DNA from: Cytophagaceae bacterium
Lineage (GTDB): Bacteria > Bacteroidota > Bacteroidia > Cytophagales > Cytophagaceae
Reading direction: 5' to 3'
NCBI GenBank assembly: GCA_029237685.1
Contig: JAQZBV010000008.1
Coordinates: forward strand, 1 to 43,595
DNA length: 43,595 nt
Below the pieces are notes generated by a model that did no database searches, had not been told where the DNA came from, and saw only the letters and a program-made list of their open reading frames with translations. Below, one piece after another: positions 33,845 through 42,932 of the stretch. The position numbers were made by a program, and so were the translations under genes. Position 1 is the stretch's first letter; every line of letters begins with the position of its first letter.

Positions 33845-36800
33845 ATGCATTCTAATTCTGTTACTATAAAGCATATTAAATCACTTGAAGATTCAGAACT
33901 TTGTTTACTTCTAGATTTGCTTCTACATGCCGAAGCAGCAAGTTGTAATCTACAAAGTTGTGTTATTTCTGTACCTCAAAATATCAACGTTACAGATGGG
34001 GGAGAAGATGGCCGAATTACATGGGAAGGTTTGCCATTAACAACTGATAAGATTAAGAACCAATTTACAATCTTTCAATGTAAAGCAACAAAAATGTCAG
34101 CTCAGGATTGCTATGATGAAATAATAATCCAAGATGATGGCTCAGGACTAATTAAGCTTAAACCACAAATAGAAGAAGTTGTCAAGAAAAATGGTAGTTA
34201 TATTCTTTTAACCACTCAGCCATTAACTTCTAAAATAATAACTCCTAGAATTGCTAGTATTCGCAAGGCTATCCGAGATGCTCGACATGCGAATTTCGAT
34301 TCATTTAAAATTCTGTTATATGATGCCAATATTATTTGCCAATGGGTAAATAAATATACCGCAGCTGTTACATTTGTTCAAAAGTGCAATGATATTAGTA
34401 GACCTAACTCTTTTAGGACATGGGAAGAATGGCAGCGAGATATGCCAGGGGCAAACATACCTTTTCAAAGTAATGACATATTAGAAGAGTATATAAATAA
34501 TATAAGAGATACTATTGAGACAGATAAAGTAGTTAGAGTAATTGGGCCTAGCGGCCTAGGCAAGACAAGATTAGTTTTAGAGGTTTTTAGAGATGATAAA
34601 CAGAATTCAAAAATTCTTGATTTACAAAGACAATTGATTTATTGTGATTTAGGATTAACTGATGTAGAAAAGATATCAGATTATATTATATCCCATCGTG
34701 AAACTCAATCTGCTATTTTTGTATTAGATAATTGTATTGAATCATCTCATATAGTTCTGTCCCATCTTGTTAATTCTGTTGGTAACTTTAAAATAATAAC
34801 AATTGATTTTGATTCAGGAACATCTGAGAGATCAGTAATAATGCTTGATAGAAATAATCAAAAAGACATTGTTAAAAAAATTGTTCAAGACATTTTTAAA
34901 GATTCTTTGACCTCTACACAGAAGGAATTGATTGCAGAAATTTCAGAAGGATTTCCTCAAATGGCAATTATGTTTTCAGAATCAGTAAAAGCAGACGGAT
35001 GGGATGAGAGAAATAATGAATTACCTGAAGATTATTTAACAAAATTAATTTTTGCTAGACAAGATAAAAGCAATTATGATTATCATGTTATAAAAGCTTG
35101 CTCTGTTCTTTCAAGTTTTGGGTTTGTGAACGATACATTAAAATTCCTAAGTGAACCTGAACAAGCGAATTTAAAAAAGCAATCAGAATATGTACGGTTG
35201 AAAATATGCGGTTCTTTTGAGGGAAGAGAAGTTACAGACAGAGATTTTTATAGGATTTGTGAGAAGTATAGAAAATATAATATAATAGAACAACGGGGGA
35301 GGAAAATAATGGTTAAACCAACTCCACTCGCAATGAATTTAGCGGCTAAATGGTGGTTAGAAACATCCTCAGATTTCATCAAAGAAATTTTAATTGAATT
35401 GAAGGATGACGAGCTAGGTTTAAAATTTGTTGAGAGAATGCGTGAATTGGATCACATGGATAAAGCGAAATCCATTGTTAAAGAGTTATATGGCGTTGGA
35501 GGCCCTTTTGGGACAGCGGAAGTGCTTAATACAAAATTGGGTTCACTTCTCTTCCGCTATGTTGTTGAAGTGAATCCTGAAGTTACAGTTCAAGCGCTTA
35601 ATAAAGCCATAGAAAGCTTGGACAAAGCTGAAATTTTCAATTTGAAGGAAGGTAGACGCAATTTAGTATGGGCTTTGGAAAAATTGTGTTTCAGAAAAGA
35701 AACATTCGAAATGGCAGCTAAAATTCTTTACAGTTTCGCAGTATCTGAAAACGAAACATGGGGTAATAATTCGATAAATCAATTTAGTCAATTATTCCAA
35801 TCTCAACTTGCTGGCACAGAAGTGAACTTAGAAGAGCGTATTAAAATAATTAGATGGGGTTTAGAGAAGAAGGATATTGACTATACTAGAATTGCCATTT
35901 TGGCTCTTTCAAAAGGCATTCAAAGTTCTGCACGTAGAATAGTTGGTGCAGAAAGACAGGGTAACAGTGTAATATTAATAGATTATCGACCTTCCGGGAA
36001 AGAAATCTTATTATACTGGAATGAGATTCTTTCAATACTTACAACAATTGCAATTACAGATATTATTAATTCAGATTTAGCAAAGGAAAAGATTGCCTCT
36101 GCGATAAGAGTATTAATTAGAGAAGGACAGATTAGTTTAGTCGAAGAATCAATTAATACTATAATTGATAAAACTTCTAATTTATGGATTGATGCTAGCA
36201 AGGCTTTGAGAATAACATTAGCTTATGAAAAGGATTTAGGGGAAGGAATAATTCGCAGGATTGAAGTACTAATAGATAGACTTACTCCTAAAGATATAAA
36301 GAATAAAATTCTTCTAACAGTTACTAAACCTGAATGGACAAAGTACGAACCGGATTCATCTGGTAATATTATCGATCAAGCTGTTCTTAATGTTGAACAG
36401 CTTGTTAAGCAAATTATAGAAGAAAAAATAGATATTGAAGATTTTCTTGTTGATGTGCTTAAAGGCGAACAGAGGTTAGGCTTCGCTTTTGGTAAATCTA
36501 TTGGTAAGCTTGATGCAAACAGTAGGAAATTGATAGAAACAGCTTTTGATGTATTAAAAACAATTTCTTTAACTGACCAAAATCCTGAGTTTATTGCTGG
36601 TATTTTGTTTGGCTTAGAAGATCCTGAATTTTTTCGTAATAAGATTGATGAGATAATTGCTGATGAGAGGATTCGGAAACATGCGTTTTACTTTACGAAA
36701 GTTCTTAATGGAAATATTAGAGACTTAGATAAGCTGTTTGTTTTAGTTGATAAATTCGGATTATCGATTGATTGTTTTCAGGTGTTTCAATATGGACGTG

Positions 36801-37681
36801 CATTATTAGAACAACTACAAGATTCAGAATTAACCCTCTTGTGCAATCGTATCAGTCAATATGATAAACTAGGGAAATGGACAGCACTATCTATTTTACA
36901 CATGTACTGTTTTGATAATGAACCTGTATTTACTAAGAATACAGAGACCTTTGTTGCTATTATAGGAAGTGATAATATGCTGATTGATAATAGTAATAGA
37001 AATAGTGAAGTATATCATTGGTCTGATAGTGTTACTAAGATTTTATCGTTGAATAATAATAATGTCAAATTTGCGGAAACTATATCAGCACAATTAATCG
37101 AATTTTATTCTAATCATAGAATGGATTATTCAATTGATGGTTATTTAGATGATGTGATTGTATTATTGTTAGAAAAATATTTTAACGAAGTATGGCTGTA
37201 TTTCGGAGAGGCTCTTTTATATGATAGTGGAAAATACAGTTTTCATCTGGAGCATATCCTTGGAGCTAATAGTGGATTTGGTGGAATTACTCATGGCGTA
37301 GCTTTCCGTAACACTAATAATTTTCTTACAATTATGAACTGGTGTAAGAAAACTAAAGGTGCGATAGGAGCTATTGCTCGAATTATGCCTTTAATGGAAA
37401 AGAAAGATGAAGAAGTTACACTACACCCATTCGCAATTTCTTTTATAAATGAATTTGGCAATGAAGATTCAGTTTTGAGTGCAATTTCAGCAAACTTAGG
37501 TACGTTTGGATCGGTTGGATCATCTATACCATATTACAAGGATCAATTGGTTATTTTAAATGGATTAGCTGTTCATAATACTCAGAAAGTCAAAGAATGG
37601 GCTACGAAAATGATTGAATATACAAATCGATTAATTAAACGAGAAGAAATTGATGATGCTGAACGTTTTTCTTCTGAATAG
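33845..37681 (+). CDS. nuclease-STAND-type NTPase, Avs-like candidate defence protein
   Basis: 1278 residues, cytosolic. Residues 1-150 show a PD-(D/E)XK-like nuclease pattern: D51/D55 in VTDGGEDGRI and Q78-x-K80 in FQCKA. A P-loop NTPase follows: Walker A GPSGLGKT at 234-241 (K240), Walker B AIFVLDNC with D295, and a winged-helix-like region to about 480 (KYNIIEQRGRKIMVKPTP). The remaining ~800 residues lack motifs and look like an alpha-solenoid. This order is that of STAND sensors such as the Avs anti-phage proteins, where the C-terminus recognises a phage protein and the N-terminal nuclease then degrades DNA. Specific Avs type cannot be assigned. Strongly AT-rich (sample line at 36061 is 28% GC). 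Fourth gene of the block; the CapA-like gene starts 10 bases later. Confidence 0.82.
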   Translation: MHSNSVTIKHIKSLEDSELCLLLDLLLHAEAASCNLQSCVISVPQNINVTDGGEDGRITWEGLPLTTDKIKNQFTIFQCKATKMSAQDCYDEIIIQDDGSGLIKLKPQIEEVVKKNGSYILLTTQPLTSKIITPRIASIRKAIRDARHANFDSFKILLYDANIICQWVNKYTAAVTFVQKCNDISRPNSFRTWEEWQRDMPGANIPFQSNDILEEYINNIRDTIETDKVVRVIGPSGLGKTRLVLEVFRDDKQNSKILDLQRQLIYCDLGLTDVEKISDYIISHRETQSAIFVLDNCIESSHIVLSHLVNSVGNFKIITIDFDSGTSERSVIMLDRNNQKDIVKKIVQDIFKDSLTSTQKELIAEISEGFPQMAIMFSESVKADGWDERNNELPEDYLTKLIFARQDKSNYDYHVIKACSVLSSFGFVNDTLKFLSEPEQANLKKQSEYVRLKICGSFEGREVTDRDFYRICEKYRKYNIIEQRGRKIMVKPTPLAMNLAAKWWLETSSDFIKEILIELKDDELGLKFVERMRELDHMDKAKSIVKELYGVGGPFGTAEVLNTKLGSLLFRYVVEVNPEVTVQALNKAIESLDKAEIFNLKEGRRNLVWALEKLCFRKETFEMAAKILYSFAVSENETWGNNSINQFSQLFQSQLAGTEVNLEERIKIIRWGLEKKDIDYTRIAILALSKGIQSSARRIVGAERQGNSVILIDYRPSGKEILLYWNEILSILTTIAITDIINSDLAKEKIASAIRVLIREGQISLVEESINTIIDKTSNLWIDASKALRITLAYEKDLGEGIIRRIEVLIDRLTPKDIKNKILLTVTKPEWTKYEPDSSGNIIDQAVLNVEQLVKQIIEEKIDIEDFLVDVLKGEQRLGFAFGKSIGKLDANSRKLIETAFDVLKTISLTDQNPEFIAGILFGLEDPEFFRNKIDEIIADERIRKHAFYFTKVLNGNIRDLDKLFVLVDKFGLSIDCFQVFQYGRALLEQLQDSELTLLCNRISQYDKLGKWTALSILHMYCFDNEPVFTKNTETFVAIIGSDNMLIDNSNRNSEVYHWSDSVTKILSLNNNNVKFAETISAQLIEFYSNHRMDYSIDGYLDDVIVLLLEKYFNEVWLYFGEALLYDSGKYSFHLEHILGANSGFGGITHGVAFRNTNNFLTIMNWCKKTKGAIGAIARIMPLMEKKDEEVTLHPFAISFINEFGNEDSVLSAISANLGTFGSVGSSIPYYKDQLVILNGLAVHNTQKVKEWATKMIEYTNRLIKREEIDDAERFSSE

Positions 37682-37699
37682 ATATTCTAGAATGTCTAT
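37678..37699. repeat. 22-bp near-palindrome at the right junction of the AT-rich block
   Basis: ATAGATATTC-TA-GAATGTCTAT, 10-bp arms with one T/G mismatch; the core ATTCTAGAAT is perfect. It covers the stop of the STAND gene and the start codon of the CapA-like gene, exactly where base composition changes. Confidence 0.6.
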
Positions 37700-38630
37700 C
37701 TTATGTTTTTCGTTTTTTATTAATACGTTGTTATCTGGCTGTACTACGAAGGAAGAAAAATTGACCATCCTATTTACCGGTGACATGATGCTCGATCGTG
37801 GTACCAGAAAAATAATTGAACATAAAGGTGTTGATTATTTATTCGAAGAAGTAAAACCGTTATTTCTAAATCAAGACTTAGTAATCACAAATTTTGAAGG
37901 TACAGCTTGCGATAAAGGATTGACACCGTCTTCAAAAGCTTTTTGTTTCCGTACAGAACCAGAATGGATTACTAGTATAAAGAAGAATGGAATTAGTGCT
38001 GTCTGCCTGTCTAATAACCATAGTGGTGACTATGGTAAGATAGGATTATTTCAAACCGCGCAGTATCTCAATCACAATAAGATAGAAGCGTTTGGTTATA
38101 ATTTAAAAGGAGATCCATGTGCACCTTTTGTTTTAGAAAAGAATGACATAAAGCTGGCGGTATTTGGCTCTTCTTTACTGTATGAGAAAGATCCTGCCGG
38201 CAGCTGTCATGAATCAGATTCGATTCTTTGCCGACGTGTAAGTATTTTCAAGAAAGGACATCCGGATTTCCATATAGTTCTTTGTCTGCACTGGGGTATT
38301 GAAATGCAAGGCCAACCAGAGACGAAACAGGTACAACAGGCACATTCCTTTATAGATGCTGGTGTGGATCTGATTATAGGGCATCATCCGCATGTTGTCC
38401 AACCAATTGAAAAATACAAAGATAGATACATATTTTACAGCCTCGGAAATTTTATATTTGACCAGGAAAAGAGCCCGGGAAATAAAGGTATATTGAGTAG
38501 TTTTTCTGTGACGCGTTCACAAATAAGATTGGAAGAGGTAATTCCATTTAACATTATTGATTCAAAACCTATATTGATGGATCTGGGTGAGGCAAAACAA
38601 TTTCTAAAACCTTTTAACCATTCTTTGTAG
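37692..38630 (+). CDS. CapA-like (PGA_cap) metallophosphatase-fold lipoprotein
   Basis: 313 residues from the ATG on 37692, which gives a normal lipoprotein signal (ILCFSFFINTLLSGC, lipobox Cys17). An in-frame start at 37650 lies inside the previous gene and is unlikely. The PGA_cap fold motifs are FTGDMMLDRG, ITNFEG, LSNNHSGDYG, CLHWGIE and GHHPHVVQP, with YIFYSLGNFIFDQ. CapA homologues take part in poly-gamma-glutamate capsule synthesis, but no capBC genes lie here, so a capsule role is not supported; many Bacteroidota encode stand-alone members. Composition is near the genome average, unlike the gene before. Two further lipoprotein genes follow, with 10 bases to the first. Confidence 0.88.
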   Translation: MSILCFSFFINTLLSGCTTKEEKLTILFTGDMMLDRGTRKIIEHKGVDYLFEEVKPLFLNQDLVITNFEGTACDKGLTPSSKAFCFRTEPEWITSIKKNGISAVCLSNNHSGDYGKIGLFQTAQYLNHNKIEAFGYNLKGDPCAPFVLEKNDIKLAVFGSSLLYEKDPAGSCHESDSILCRRVSIFKKGHPDFHIVLCLHWGIEMQGQPETKQVQQAHSFIDAGVDLIIGHHPHVVQPIEKYKDRYIFYSLGNFIFDQEKSPGNKGILSSFSVTRSQIRLEEVIPFNIIDSKPILMDLGEAKQFLKPFNHSL

Positions 38631-38640
38631 CTTAAGATTT

Positions 38641-39201
38641 ATGCGTGTTACTTTTTACCTTTTATTTTTGTTCAGCATTCTGACAGCGTGCTCCGATCAG
38701 TCTTTTGAAAAAGAAATGATTATATCAGATGATTTCTTCAAAGGTAGCGTCTCACTGGTGAAAATGGAAAATATGAAGAAGTATAAACTTTCGATTATTG
38801 ATTCTTCAAAACAAATAGTGGATCATATCTATACACCTTACGATGTTTTTCAATTGGAAACTGGTGACATCAATCGAGACGGTAAAACAGATATTTGTTT
38901 AGGCATAATCAAGCCTACGCCTTTTGATCCTGTGTTAAAGAAAAGACTCTTTCTCTTTCAGATAGATCAGGGTTATATACGGCCTTTATGGCTCAGTTCA
39001 AGATTGGTAAATCCTATGGAACAGTTTTCTGTTGGTAAAGATAGCCTTGGCCATTCTATTATTCATACCATAGAAAATAAAGGATCAGATCTATACTGCG
39101 TTCGCACATATCAATGGGGCACATTTGGAATGTCCTATATTAATACTTCACATGATTCAATAACTTATGAAAAAGCAGAGCAAATACTTCAGGCTTATTA
39201 A
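38641..39201 (+). CDS. lipoprotein of unknown function with VCBS-like motif
   Basis: 186 residues, lipobox LFSILTAC (Cys17). The stretch LETGDINRDGKTDICLGI at about residues 77-93 resembles an FG-GAP/VCBS calcium-loop strand (GDxNxDGxxD), of the kind found in beta-propeller or repeat adhesins, but only one copy is present. Otherwise unrecognised. The gene overlaps the next by 35 bases in another frame, so translation is likely coupled. Conserved CapA/lipoprotein/DUF3160 neighbours suggest one surface function. Confidence 0.75.
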   Translation: MRVTFYLLFLFSILTACSDQSFEKEMIISDDFFKGSVSLVKMENMKKYKLSIIDSSKQIVDHIYTPYDVFQLETGDINRDGKTDICLGIIKPTPFDPVLKKRLFLFQIDQGYIRPLWLSSRLVNPMEQFSVGKDSLGHSIIHTIENKGSDLYCVRTYQWGTFGMSYINTSHDSITYEKAEQILQAY

Positions 39202-41641
39202 GCACCTTATTGTTTGTTTATTATTGATTTTCACCTGTGCTTGTTCTCAAAAAGAAGAGAAGAAGGATACAACTTCTGATCCTTACAAGCTGAACGCGCC
39301 GCTAAAGACTTATGCTTCTTACGATGAAGGTTATCCAATGACCTATAAGCCGGTTGATCCGGCTTCCTGGTATAAGACACCTGAATACCTGGATATGTAT
39401 AAAGATTTCTATTCAGATAAAGTTGCCCCTCCGCCTTTTGATTACAATGTAGATTTGTCAAAGAAGACATTTCAGGACCTAAGATTACTCCGTGCTGAGA
39501 TACTGGCGCGTCATGGTTTCTTGTTTATGGATTATGTTTCACGTTTTCATTTTAATGCCAAGAAATGGTATCAACCTGTATTTTGGGATAATAATTTCAG
39601 GATAAGCCTAAGTGAACAAGAGCAGAAATTCATTGATAAAGTTCTTAGCTATGAGCAAAAACTGTATAAGAACAATTATGTAGGCACAGGTCCTGTTAAA
39701 AAGGCAAACCTGGCTAATGTTGTGAATTGGAATCAATTTGAAAAGATCACTCCGGTCATGCTACAAAAGCTTACCTCCAATGGATTTGTTATTAATAGTG
39801 CCGCTCATGAGCAGTTATTTCACGTTTACGATCAGAACTATTACGATTATACGCCAAGCTTCATTACAACGGATCTATACCTTCAGGTCTTACACATGCA
39901 CATCAGTAAAGAAATGCAGGCACTTGAAAATAAAAAGCTGTTTCCTCTATTAGATGAATTGCTGCAAGAGCAATACGATAAGTCACAAAAGGACAATAAC
40001 GCTACTGCGCCGGTATTAAAGCAGGCCAGTGGATGGAACCAAGTATATTATGCAGTCGCTTTGTCTTTATTGAAAGGCAAGAAATATGAAGTTGCTCCGG
40101 AGTGGCAAAAAGCATACGACTACGAATACAGCCATACTGCAGAAGCGAAAGATTACAGATCCGACTTCCTAGGAGATTCTGTAATGGACTATACACAGTT
40201 CATTCCACGGGGAAACTATACAAGATCCGATTCCTTAAAACAGTATTTTAAATGTGTGAAATGGTTAAATTCCGCTTCTATATATTTGGATGATAACCAA
40301 AGCTTATCAAGAGCCGTGTTAATGGGCTATAACCTGTCTAATGATCCAAAGTCATGGAAGAATTATACTAAACTATCCGACATTATAGGCTTTCTGGCAG
40401 GGGAAGAGAATAACCTTTCCTTCTCGCATCTACACCAGGTACTGCAGAAATATAAGAACATATCCATACAGGATCTACTGTTGCCTGCTAATCTTGAAAA
40501 AATAAGACAAGAATTATACAGTAAGGATCCTCGAAAATTCGGACCGGTTGGAGTCAATGATAGGACAGATGAATTTGTTAAACGTAAAAAAATATTGTTC
40601 ACAGCGGGGCGCTATACATTTGATGCAGAGATCATGCGGAGATTGGTGCATGTTAAAGATCCAAATCCTCTGAGACCATTTCCGAAAGGGTTGGATATCT
40701 TCGCAGCTGTAGGTAATGAAACAGCAGAAGATATTCTGCTTCATACTTACAAAGAACAAAATCAATGGCCGGAGTATGAAGATGAACTCGAAAAATTAAA
40801 GGATAAGTTCACGGGGTATAACCAATGGAATACTAGCGTTTACAACAAGCAGATGGAGGCGGTGCTTTCTTTAGAGCAAACCAATAACAAAGCACCTTAT
40901 TTTATGAAGCTTCCGGCCTGGAGAAAGAAAAATCTTAATACCATGCTGGCTTCCTGGACCGAGTTGAAGCATGACATGGTGCTCTATGTAGAACAACCTA
41001 GCGGTGCTGAAATGGGTAATGGAGGAGAAGTGCCTCCACCTCAAAAGATAGCCTATGTAGAGCCTAACGTTGCTTTCTGGAATAAGTGTCTACAGCTTTT
41101 AGCCTTGAATAAACAGATGCTGGAAAAGAATGAGGTCGCTACGGATGTATTGTTATCAAGAAATAATTCGCTGGTAGAAGTAGGGCAGTTTCTACTTAGA
41201 ATCAGTGAGCAGGAATTATCAGGGAAGAATATTTCCAACAATGATTTTGATGAATTGGCTTATATCGGTGGTAAAATAGAACGTTTAACGTTGAATATCA
41301 TTGAGTCAAACGAAGGCTTCGTTTCGCAGGTTTCTACACCAGAGAAGTATGTGGCCGTTGCAACGGACGTGTACACTTACAGAGATCAATGCTTGCAGGA
41401 AGGAGTAGGGATGGCAGATGAAATTTATGTGATTGCAGAAATCAACGGTTTGTTATACCTGACTAAAGGCGCTGTATTCAGTCATTATGAATTTACCGGA
41501 CCTTCATCCGGGCGTTTGACTGATGAAGCTTGGCAGAAGCAATTACTCGATCATAAGGTTCCTAAACCCGCCATCTGGATGAATGATATTAAGATCAGCG
41601 TACCGGCTATAAAGACAGCACCTAATTTTAATTTATATTAA
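39167..41641 (+). CDS. YARHG-DUF3160 lipoprotein
   Basis: 824 residues. Signal peptide with a cysteine cluster at residues 24-26 (IFTCAC), an imperfect lipobox. A YARHG domain spans about 98-165 (DLRLLRAEILARHGFLF ... KKWYQP), then a large DUF3160 region to the end (FITTDLYLQVLHMH, FLAGEENNLSF, MLASWTELKHDMVLYVEQ). DUF3160 proteins are widespread exported proteins without a known reaction. It starts inside the previous gene and ends two bases before a terminator, so it closes the three-gene operon. Confidence 0.85.
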   Translation: MKKQSKYFRLIKHLIVCLLLIFTCACSQKEEKKDTTSDPYKLNAPLKTYASYDEGYPMTYKPVDPASWYKTPEYLDMYKDFYSDKVAPPPFDYNVDLSKKTFQDLRLLRAEILARHGFLFMDYVSRFHFNAKKWYQPVFWDNNFRISLSEQEQKFIDKVLSYEQKLYKNNYVGTGPVKKANLANVVNWNQFEKITPVMLQKLTSNGFVINSAAHEQLFHVYDQNYYDYTPSFITTDLYLQVLHMHISKEMQALENKKLFPLLDELLQEQYDKSQKDNNATAPVLKQASGWNQVYYAVALSLLKGKKYEVAPEWQKAYDYEYSHTAEAKDYRSDFLGDSVMDYTQFIPRGNYTRSDSLKQYFKCVKWLNSASIYLDDNQSLSRAVLMGYNLSNDPKSWKNYTKLSDIIGFLAGEENNLSFSHLHQVLQKYKNISIQDLLLPANLEKIRQELYSKDPRKFGPVGVNDRTDEFVKRKKILFTAGRYTFDAEIMRRLVHVKDPNPLRPFPKGLDIFAAVGNETAEDILLHTYKEQNQWPEYEDELEKLKDKFTGYNQWNTSVYNKQMEAVLSLEQTNNKAPYFMKLPAWRKKNLNTMLASWTELKHDMVLYVEQPSGAEMGNGGEVPPPQKIAYVEPNVAFWNKCLQLLALNKQMLEKNEVATDVLLSRNNSLVEVGQFLLRISEQELSGKNISNNDFDELAYIGGKIERLTLNIIESNEGFVSQVSTPEKYVAVATDVYTYRDQCLQEGVGMADEIYVIAEINGLLYLTKGAVFSHYEFTGPSSGRLTDEAWQKQLLDHKVPKPAIWMNDIKISVPAIKTAPNFNLY

Positions 41642-41642
41642 A

Positions 41643-41679
41643 AAAGAAGATTGAACGGGTATAGTTCAATCTTCTTTTA
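41643..41679. terminator. terminator of the CapA-like/DUF3160 operon
   Basis: Perfect 15-bp stem (41643-41657 with 41665-41679, AAAAGAAGATTGAAC) around a seven-base loop, with T-rich right end. It follows the stop directly and also faces the minus-strand phage-like remnants. Confidence 0.9.
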
Positions 41680-41683
41680 TTGT

Positions 41684-41895
41684 TAATGAGGTAAATTTAG
41701 CTGTGTCCTCACTTCGGTTTTAAAGTCTGCTAATTCGATCGTTTGATTTACTGTGTTTTTACCTAATTTTGTCATTTCAATAGGAGATACAGTTTTTCCA
41801 CTATTGATCCCGTCAATAACGAGCTCTGAATTACCTTTGATAAAAGTAAGTCAGGAGCATACGCGATCTTCGGCACCGCTTTACTAAAGCTATTC
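41684..41895 (-). pseudogene. decayed duplicate of the 42022-42297 phage-like gene
   Basis: Reading the minus strand, LTFIKGN...IDGINSGKTVSPIEMTKL...FKTEVRTQLNL aligns along its whole length with LTVSKGN...VEGINSGKKIPLSLMMNL...FNDEVKSSINL of the intact neighbour. A TGA at about 41851-41853 stands where the neighbour has Trp, and the upstream GVAAERERV region is garbled. Further upstream (about 41906-41970) a separate open tail reads NPFYIDFNVMKAWTKLNIEVKQ before a stop; it looks like the end of another lost gene. Start limits are approximate. Confidence 0.65.
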
Positions 41896-41961
41896 AAAAA
41901 GTTATTGTTTAACTTCAATATTTAGCTTAGTCCAGGCTTTCATTACATTAAAGTCGATATA

Positions 41962-41996
41962 AAAAGGATTAAGACCAAACAAGATCTAATCCTTTT
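41962..41996. terminator. hairpin with terminator-like form between remnants
   Basis: AAAAGGATTA (41962-41971) pairs with TAATCCTTTT (41987-41996) around 15 bases. It follows the minus-strand 42022-42297 stop by 26 bases, so it can end that operon. Confidence 0.55.
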
Positions 41997-42021
41997 CTAA
42001 GCCTGTAATTTTAGCGATGCT

Positions 42022-42297
42022 TTAAATATTTAGGCCATACTTTAGATTTATTGACGATTTTACTTCGTCATTAAATGCTGAAATTTCATCTTCGTTAGCT
42101 TTTGTTTTTTTTGTCAAATTCATCATAAGTGACAATGGTATTTTCTTGCCACTATTTATTCCTTCAACTACTACAGAAGGATTTCCTTTTGAGACGGTCA
42201 ACCATGCATCAACGCGCTCTCTTTCTGCAGCGACACCTTCTGCGAAAACTTTATCGAATAATTCTTTGTGTTGGGATTTTAGAGTTTGAATATCCAT
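42022..42297 (-). CDS. small phage-like protein with GINSGK motif
   Basis: 91 residues, complete. AAERERVDAW and VVEGINSGKKIPL resemble the C-terminal region of phage prohead protease/scaffold-type proteins (AERxRVxAW ... GIxSG), recognised from memory and without a catalytic part. Cytosolic, helical. A decayed copy lies just downstream. It starts 38 bases after the upstream gene's stop and is probably co-transcribed with it. Could be a stand-alone domain kept after loss of a prophage. Confidence 0.65.
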   Translation of the reverse strand: MDIQTLKSQHKELFDKVFAEGVAAERERVDAWLTVSKGNPSVVVEGINSGKKIPLSLMMNLTKKTKANEDEISAFNDEVKSSINLKYGLNI

Positions 42298-42335
42298 AAT
42301 TTTATAGTTTATGATTTTAATTGATGATTGATACT

Positions 42336-42932
42336 TTATTGATGTTCTTCGATTATCTCGTCTACAAGCAAATTGATTTCTGTTATTGATGAGCTTATTT
42401 TATCTTTACACTGCGAAGTATAGCGGTTTGTCAATACCATTTGATCATCGATAGATAGTGGATGCCCTAATTCATTTCTGATCGATATTTCCTTTTTAAT
42501 TATCGTCTCAAAACATTCTGAAAACACACCGATTAAATTATAGAAGACGATACTAGCGGGAATAAATCTTTGGCTGTTTTCGTTAGCAATAAGATCAACT
42601 ATTTTCTTTTCTGCATCTCTATCATAAATCATTTTTGAAAAGACATCAGTACTTTCAAAGTAGCTAAGTATATCTTCATAAATATCAACAGGCAATATTT
42701 TAATATTTTGACCCGTTGATGATTTGTGTTTTGATTGATTATCGATTAAAAGTTCTTTTTTAGAAACAATTAGATCTCGGTGTTGTTTGAAGATTATGTT
42801 TTGGGGCAGAGTATCATCAATATAGTCTCCGGTAGCGACAACCTTTCTTCTTTTAGGTCCTAAATACACAGCCAATTCCTTTGTTGTCATACCACAAAGG
42901 GCTGCAAATTCCTTCTTTTTGAGTAATGCCAT
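42336..42932 (-). CDS. phage-like protein with HTH-type N-terminus
   Basis: 198 residues from Met at 42932 (MALLKKKEFAALCGMTTKELAVYL); an upstream in-frame start at 42986 would add 18. The first 60 residues look like a helix-turn-helix followed by the basic strand GPKRRKVVATGDYIDDTLPQN. This start recalls small-terminase-like or packaging proteins of Bacteroidota prophages. The rest is helical and unrecognised. No large terminase or capsid gene is present in the window, so the role is open. Confidence 0.6.
   Translation of the reverse strand: MALLKKKEFAALCGMTTKELAVYLGPKRRKVVATGDYIDDTLPQNIIFKQHRDLIVSKKELLIDNQSKHKSSTGQNIKILPVDIYEDILSYFESTDVFSKMIYDRDAEKKIVDLIANENSQRFIPASIVFYNLIGVFSECFETIIKKEISIRNELGHPLSIDDQMVLTNRYTSQCKDKISSSITEINLLVDEIIEEHQ

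Noticed and set aside
37692..38630. Capsule (poly-gamma-glutamate) operon
   Set aside because: Only the CapA-like fold is present; no capB, capC or capD genes adjoin it.
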